Positions 59,252 to 64,000 of a DNA stretch of 64,000 nt are shown in pieces (positions within the stretch are counted from its first letter, which is position 1; every line of letters begins with the position of its first letter). The DNA is from Nonomuraea montanisoli (lineage in GTDB: Bacteria; Actinomycetota; Actinomycetes; Streptosporangiales; Streptosporangiaceae), in contig NZ_JABWGN010000002.1 of the NCBI RefSeq assembly GCF_013363975.1, positions 372,001 to 436,000 of the forward strand, given 5' to 3'. The translations under genes were made by a program, and so were the position numbers. Below the pieces are notes generated by a model. It saw only the letters and a program-made list of their open reading frames with translations. It did no database searches and was not told where the DNA came from.

Positions 59252-59773
59252 GTGACCGCAACTGGCCCGCTACGGGATCCGGCGCACCGCGTCTCGCCCA
59301 AGGCCGTCCGGCTCTGGCTGATGGAGGCGTTGATCGCCTTCGTGCTGCTGGTCGGCGGCTCGTTCCTGGCCGGGAGGTGGGTCGGCGGGAGCGGCTGGCC
59401 GTGGGTGCCCGACTGGTTCGCGGCCCGGCCCTGGCTGCTGCCGGTGGCCGTGGGCGTGCTGACGACGCCGTTCCTGCTGGCCGAGCCGTTCGTCCGCTAC
59501 GCCGTGCACCGCTGGGAGCTGTCCGGGGACGTCGTGTACGCGCGGACCGGGTTCCTGACCAGGGAGTGGGTGTTCGTGCCGGTGAGCCGCATCCAGACGG
59601 TCGACAAGGCCCAGGGGTGGCTGGAGCGGGCGCTCGGGCTGGCGACGCTGGAGATCCGCACCGCCTCGCACGCGGGCTCGTCCACCATCAAGGGGCTCGA
59701 CTACGCGGTGGCGGCGGGGCTGGCCGAGCGGCTGGCCAACCGCGCCGAGCAGCTCAGGGACGACGCCACATGA
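59252..59773 (+). CDS. bacterial PH domain membrane protein (YdbS-like)
   Basis: 173 residues: two TM helices (about 22-40 and 62-80) followed by a bacterial PH-2 domain (YAVHRWELSGDVVYARTGFL, VFVPVSRIQTVDKAQGWLER, LATLEIRTASHAGS). GTG 59252. The stop overlaps the ATG of the larger PH protein, the usual YdbS/YdbT pair. Proposed to act in envelope stress or antimicrobial resistance in other genera. Confidence 0.92.
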   Translation: MTATGPLRDPAHRVSPKAVRLWLMEALIAFVLLVGGSFLAGRWVGGSGWPWVPDWFAARPWLLPVAVGVLTTPFLLAEPFVRYAVHRWELSGDVVYARTGFLTREWVFVPVSRIQTVDKAQGWLERALGLATLEIRTASHAGSSTIKGLDYAVAAGLAERLANRAEQLRDDAT

Positions 59774-61602
59774 CCCATCCCGCCCAGCCGCCCCAGGATC
59801 CCGCGCCGATGGGCCCGCCGCCCGGGGGGCCTGCGCCTGGGGGACCCACGCCCGGCGGGCCGGCGCCGGTGGGCCGTGAGTCGGTCACGCCGTTGCGGCT
59901 CAGTCCCAAGGTGCTGCTCATCGACCCCGTGCGGATGCTGCCGTCCCTGTTGCTGCCGCTGGTCGGCGTGCTGTTCGTGGGCGGCTTCTCCGGCCGCTCG
60001 TACCTCTGGGCGGCCCTCGGCCTGGTCGGCACCGTCGCGTTCGCCGTGGTCAGGTGGGCCACGCTCACGTACGAGGTGCTGGGCGACCGGCTGGAGATCA
60101 GGCGCTCGCTCGTCAGCCGCTCCGTGCGCACCATCCCGCTCGAACGCATCCGCGGCGTCGACGTCTCCACCCCGCCCCTGCACCGGGTCCTCGGCCTGGC
60201 CGTCCTCAAGATCGACACCGGGGCGAGCGGCGGCGACGAGGAGGGCAGGCTCGACGGCGTCACGCTCGGGGAGGCCGAGCGGCTGAAGGCCGTCCTGCTG
60301 CGCCGGGCCCGCCCCGCCGACGGCGGGGGCGTCCCCGTCCCGGCGGCCGGGCCGCTCGCCGGGGAGGCGCCCGCCGCGCGGCCCTCCGGCCGCACGATCA
60401 TCGAGGTGCCACGGATGTGGCTGCTGTACGGCCCGCTGTCCGGCGCGTACCTGCTGACCCCGTTCGCGCTGGCCGGCGGCGCCGTCGGGCTGGCGTTCCA
60501 GTGGGGCGGCGACTTCGGCTTCGGCCGCGACGCCGCCTGGACGGCCGGCGAATGGCTCTGGCACCACCCGTACCTGCTGCTCGGGGTCGCCGTGCTGCTC
60601 GTGCTGGCGATGCCGTTCGCGGGCGGCGCCATGTACGCGGTGTTCAACTGGGACTTCCGGCTCATGGAGCGCGACGGCTACCTCGTGGCCGAGCGGGGGC
60701 TGGTCAACCGGCGCAGCGTGTCGCTGGAGTCCAGGCGGGTGCGCGGGTACGAGATCGTCGAAGGGTTCGCGGAGCGCTGGGCCGGAGTCGTACGCGTCTG
60801 GGCGATCGTGACCGGACTCGGCGACTCCTCCACCCGCGGCCAGCTCCTGCCGGACGTGCCGCGGCCGGTCGCCTTCCAGGTCACGGCCGACGCCATCGGG
60901 CCCTACCGGGCCGGGCTGCGCCCCCACCCGCCCATCGCCCGCAACCGGCGCCTGTTCCGCGCGATCTTCCCGTGGGCGGCGCTCACGGTGCTGGCGGTGC
61001 TGGGGGAGGCGGTGACGGGGTCGCCGCTGTGGTGGTTCCTCGCGGTGCCCGCGCTGCTGCTGGCGATCCTGGGCGTGCCGCTGGGGATCGACCGCTACCG
61101 CTCGCTGGGCCACGGGTACGACGGGGTACGGCTGGCCGTCCGCTCGGGCTCGCTCCGGCGGTCGCAGGCGGTGGTGGAACGGCGCGCGGTGGTGGGCTGG
61201 CGCGTCAGGCAGACGTGGTTCCAGCGGCGGGCCGGGGTGTTCACGCTGATCGCCGGGGTCGGGGCGGGGAAGGGCGGCTACGAGGCCGTGGACGTGTCCC
61301 GGGCCCAGGTGGTGGGGTTGCCGGTCGAGGTGACGCCGGACTGGGTGACGCCGTTCCTGCCGGGGGCGGGTTCTGAGGGACGGTCGTCCGCGGTGGCGCG
61401 TCCTGAGGAGTCGTCTGTGGGGACGGGGTCTGAGGGGTCGTCCGTGAGGGCGGGATCTGAGGAGCGGCCCTCCGCGGTGGCGCGTCCGGAGGCGAGGCCG
61501 CCCGTCGGGGCGGGGGACGCGCCGGGAGGTGGGGACGGCGAGGGCCGGTCTCGGGCGTCCGACGACCGGAGGGCGGCCGGGGGCGGCGCTCCGACCTCCT
61601 GA
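59770..61602 (+). CDS. bacterial PH domain membrane protein (YdbT-like)
   Basis: 610 residues with three PH-2 repeats separated by paired TM helices: repeat 1 at about 90-165 (YEVLGDRLEIRRSLVSRSVR TIP region), repeat 2 at about 295-375 (NWDFRLMERDGYLVAERGLV), repeat 3 at about 440-520 (GVRLAVRSGSLRRSQAVVER). The N-terminus is Pro/Gly-rich (GPPPGGPAPGGPTPGGPAP) and the C-terminal 75 residues repeat GSEG/SSAVARPE words. Pairs with the smaller PH protein upstream. Confidence 0.9.
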   Translation: MTHPAQPPQDPAPMGPPPGGPAPGGPTPGGPAPVGRESVTPLRLSPKVLLIDPVRMLPSLLLPLVGVLFVGGFSGRSYLWAALGLVGTVAFAVVRWATLTYEVLGDRLEIRRSLVSRSVRTIPLERIRGVDVSTPPLHRVLGLAVLKIDTGASGGDEEGRLDGVTLGEAERLKAVLLRRARPADGGGVPVPAAGPLAGEAPAARPSGRTIIEVPRMWLLYGPLSGAYLLTPFALAGGAVGLAFQWGGDFGFGRDAAWTAGEWLWHHPYLLLGVAVLLVLAMPFAGGAMYAVFNWDFRLMERDGYLVAERGLVNRRSVSLESRRVRGYEIVEGFAERWAGVVRVWAIVTGLGDSSTRGQLLPDVPRPVAFQVTADAIGPYRAGLRPHPPIARNRRLFRAIFPWAALTVLAVLGEAVTGSPLWWFLAVPALLLAILGVPLGIDRYRSLGHGYDGVRLAVRSGSLRRSQAVVERRAVVGWRVRQTWFQRRAGVFTLIAGVGAGKGGYEAVDVSRAQVVGLPVEVTPDWVTPFLPGAGSEGRSSAVARPEESSVGTGSEGSSVRAGSEERPSAVARPEARPPVGAGDAPGGGDGEGRSRASDDRRAAGGGAPTS

Positions 61603-61715
61603 CGTGCCGGCGCGGGGGCCGGTCCTGGGGACGCCGTGTCGCAGGCGTCGCCCAGGATGCCGCCCGATCCGTCAGCCCTGGCTCTCCGCAGCCCCGGTTG
61701 TCCGCCGGCCCTGAC

Positions 61716-64000
61716 TCAGTCCTGGCGGCGGGCGCCGAACATGATCTCGTCCCAGGTGGGCACCGAGGCGCGGCGTCCCCTCGAACCCTTGCGCGCCTGC
61801 CGGGCCGCCGGCGCGGGCGGCGGCGAGGGCACCGGCACGGGCGACCCGTCCTTGCCACGCTTGCCCCGGTCGCTGCGGGGGTCGGGCTTGGGCTCGTCCT
61901 TCGGGCCGGTTGCCTTGGGCTCGTCGTCCTTGGGCTCGTCGTCCTTGGCCGTGTCGGTCTCGGTTGTGTCGGTCTTGGTCGTGTCGGTCTTGGGCGTGTC
62001 CTCGTGGGCGGCGTCGTTCACCTGAGCCGTCTCCTCCTTCTGGGGGGATGGCTGTGGGGTGGGCGCCGGCTTCGGCTTGGGTACGGGCGCCTTCGAGTCC
62101 TCCGCGGACGCTGACGTCGTCTCACCGGTCGTGGCGGTGGGCGTCTCGGCGGCAGGCTCGGTGACAGGCGCGCTGCCGGATGCGGTGGCCGGGGGTGCCT
62201 CAGGAGGCGTGGTGGCGGCCTGGGGCTCCTCGGTGGTCGTGGTGGCGGGCGGGCTGGGCTCCGCGGTGTCGTCGGTTGCCGTCTGGGCGGCGGGCGTCTC
62301 GGCGCCGGGCTCGGTGGCGGGCGCGTCGGGCGTCTCGGCGACCGGTGCTTCGGCGGGCTCGGCGGCCGGAGTCTCTGCAGGCGTCTCAGCGGTGGCCGGA
62401 GTCTCCGTAGGAGGCTCAGCGGTCGCGATGGCCGGAGTCTCCGTCGGCGTCTCAGCGGTCGAAGTGGCCTGGGCGGCCGGAGGCACGTCGGCGGTCGGGG
62501 TGGCCGGGGGTGCCTCAGGAGGCGTGGTGGCGGCCTGGGGCTCCTCGGTGGTCGTGGTGGCGGGCGGGCTGGGCTCCGTGGCGTCGTCGGTTGCCGTCTG
62601 GGCGGCGGGCGTCTCGGCGCCGGGCTCCGCGGCCGACTCATCGGTGGACTCGGCCGTGGACGCGGCCGACTCATCGGTGGGCTGGGTCGCACCTGTCTCG
62701 ACGGGCTGCGGCGCGGCACCGGCAGCAGCATCGGCAGAGGCGTCGGCTGCGGTGGCGGTCGCGGCCTCCTCCGCGGTGCTCGGTGCGGCTTCGGACTGCG
62801 TGGTCTCAGCAGGCGGGGCGGCCTCAGGCTGCGCGGCCTCACCCGGCTGGATCTCGGCCTGCGCGGCGTGACCCGGCTGAGCCTCGGCCTGCGTGGCCTC
62901 GATGGGCGCCGTGGCCGGTGACGTCTCGGCGGGGGCAGGCGCCGCCTCCGAAGGCGCCTCCGTTCCGGTCGAGGCGGCGGCCGGGGCAGCGGTCTCGGGC
63001 GAGGCCGGAACATCGGCCCCCACGGGAGCCTGCTCCGTGACTGCCCCGGACGAGGTCTCCCCGGCAACGGCCTCACCGGAGGACTGCCCGGCAACGGCGT
63101 CAGCGGAGGACTGCCCCGCAACGGCGTCAGTGGAGGGCTGTCCGGCAACGGCCTCGCCGGAGGTCTGTCCAGGAGCAGCCTCGGCGGAGATCTGTGCAGG
63201 AACGGCCTCGGCGGAGGCGGGGCCGGGAACGGCCGCCGACGGGGACTCGGGCGTCCTGCCCGTGTCGGACGGCTGCGGCGTGACCGGCAGGAACGCCGGG
63301 GTCGGCTGGCTGGACGGCGTGCCGGGGAACGCGTCGGCGGGACGCTGCTGGGCCGCGTCCGCGGGACGCGGCGCGGAGGTGTCCGCGGGACGCGGCTCGC
63401 GGGCGTCGGCGGGACGCTGCTGGGGCGCCTCCGCGGGACGCGGCTCGGGGGCGTCCATGGGCCGCTGCTGGGATGTGTCCGCGGGAGGGGGCTCAGAGGC
63501 GTCCGCGGGACGCTGCTGGAACGGGTCCGCGGGACGCTGCTGGGACGGGTGCGTGGCGGGCGCGTAGTACGCCTCGGCCTCGTGCCCCGTGCCGCGGTCG
63601 CTCGTACGGCCGGCCCCGAAGTCCGGCAGCCACGCCGGAGCGCCGCCACGGCGGGAGGCGTCACCGGGACGGGACTGCGCACCCCCACGGTCGCCCCCGC
63701 GGTCGCCCGCTGCGCCGGCGCCCGGAACACCGTGTTCCGCGCCCCCGTGGTCCCCGGAGTCGGCGGCGCCCGAGGCGGACGCGCCAGGGGACGAGGCCGG
63801 GGGACGGTCGAAGCCGTACTCGCCCGCCGGACGTGCGTAGATGCCCTCCGCGCCGCGCGGCGGAGAGGGGAAGCCCACGGCGGGTTCCTCGGGCTCCGGG
63901 TCGCGCCGCGGCACCGAGGGGAACGGCACCGGGTCGGAGGAGGCCAGCGGCGGCACCGGCTGCAGCTTGGCCACCCGCGGCGTGAACGGCGTGACCGTGG
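61716..64000 (-). CDS. sepH: septation protein SepH, C-terminal part (runs off window)
   Basis: At least 761 residues; the frame is open to the right edge, so the N-terminal DUF3071 domain lies outside. The visible part is a very long Ala/Pro/Thr/Glu-rich linker ending in the conserved tail RRASVPTWDEIMFGARRQD, the short C-terminal signature of SepH proteins, which bind FtsZ and promote division in Streptomyces and Mycobacterium. The linker is longer than usual and contains a 129-bp direct repeat and many ten-residue RPADA-type units. The GTG at 63974 is probably internal. Confidence 0.8.
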   Translation of the reverse strand, partial: TVTPFTPRVAKLQPVPPLASSDPVPFPSVPRRDPEPEEPAVGFPSPPRGAEGIYARPAGEYGFDRPPASSPGASASGAADSGDHGGAEHGVPGAGAAGDRGGDRGGAQSRPGDASRRGGAPAWLPDFGAGRTSDRGTGHEAEAYYAPATHPSQQRPADPFQQRPADASEPPPADTSQQRPMDAPEPRPAEAPQQRPADAREPRPADTSAPRPADAAQQRPADAFPGTPSSQPTPAFLPVTPQPSDTGRTPESPSAAVPGPASAEAVPAQISAEAAPGQTSGEAVAGQPSTDAVAGQSSADAVAGQSSGEAVAGETSSGAVTEQAPVGADVPASPETAAPAAASTGTEAPSEAAPAPAETSPATAPIEATQAEAQPGHAAQAEIQPGEAAQPEAAPPAETTQSEAAPSTAEEAATATAADASADAAAGAAPQPVETGATQPTDESAASTAESTDESAAEPGAETPAAQTATDDATEPSPPATTTTEEPQAATTPPEAPPATPTADVPPAAQATSTAETPTETPAIATAEPPTETPATAETPAETPAAEPAEAPVAETPDAPATEPGAETPAAQTATDDTAEPSPPATTTTEEPQAATTPPEAPPATASGSAPVTEPAAETPTATTGETTSASAEDSKAPVPKPKPAPTPQPSPQKEETAQVNDAAHEDTPKTDTTKTDTTETDTAKDDEPKDDEPKATGPKDEPKPDPRSDRGKRGKDGSPVPVPSPPPAPAARQARKGSRGRRASVPTWDEIMFGARRQD
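62184..62627. repeat. 129-bp direct repeat within the sepH linker
   Basis: Positions 62184-62312 and 62499-62627 are the same 129-bp sequence with two differences near tccgcggtgtcg/tccgtggcgtcg, 186 bp apart and in frame (43 codons). Encoded text includes PSPPATTTTEEPQAATTPPE in both copies. Confidence 0.92.

Overview
The window is very GC-rich actinobacterial DNA. Gene content (Nif3 / zinc-ribbon / RNase H-phosphatase trio, SepH, FAD-dependent monooxygenase, many TetR, LysR, GntR and PucR-type regulators, GTGA/ATGA overlaps) fits a large-genome soil actinomycete, probably of the Streptosporangiaceae (Nonomuraea-like). That placement is an inference from gene content, not from a marker gene.

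Layout. 0.2-9.9 kb: TetR regulator, orphan sensor kinase, a translationally coupled acyl-CoA dehydrogenase pair with an acyl-CoA synthetase, a WYL regulator, an Nramp-related transporter, and a LysR gene divergent from an amidohydrolase. 11.3-18 kb: acetyltransferase and TetR-like regulator, both with repetitive insertions, then an M19 dipeptidase and a Baeyer-Villiger-type monooxygenase. 18-22.3 kb: core-like genes ending in the RNase P RNA gene. 22.3-32.8 kb: an accessory island that starts with a tyrosine-integrase relic against the 3' end of rnpB and holds an intact integrase, kinase-like genes, a WbqC-like protein, an HTH-TPR-YdcF fusion and a small peptide-modification-like set (FTLD peptide, FxLD-type methyltransferase, a second methyltransferase fragment, a protein with a Cys-rich tail, an APH-like kinase). 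32.9-40.8 kb: a stand-alone MurE paralogue, an APH(6)-like kinase, a GntR/ABC operon with a visible operator, a hydrolase and a PucR-like regulator. 41-46.7 kb: secreted hydrolase, repeat-expanded two-component system, and an Erm-type 23S rRNA methyltransferase preceded by a 19-codon leader ORF and competing hairpins. 47.3-53.4 kb: LysR, nitrilase, sugar-type ABC importer and ROK kinase. 53.6-64 kb: membrane proteins, a SulP-carbonic anhydrase fusion, a PEBP-like lipoprotein, two bacterial PH-domain proteins and the C-terminal part of SepH, which runs off the right edge.

The most striking genome-level signal is short tandem repetition. Four genes (acetyltransferase, PucR-like regulator, sensor kinase, SepH) carry in-frame repeats of distinct unit length (10, 11 and 15, 8, and 43 codons), a TetR-like gene carries a low-complexity insertion, and at least seven intergenic stretches hold contiguous tandem repeats of 9, 15, 17, 23, 41, 44 and 46 bp. 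The two most interesting candidate systems are the leader/attenuator upstream of the Erm-type gene and the FxLD-like peptide/methyltransferase set in the island.
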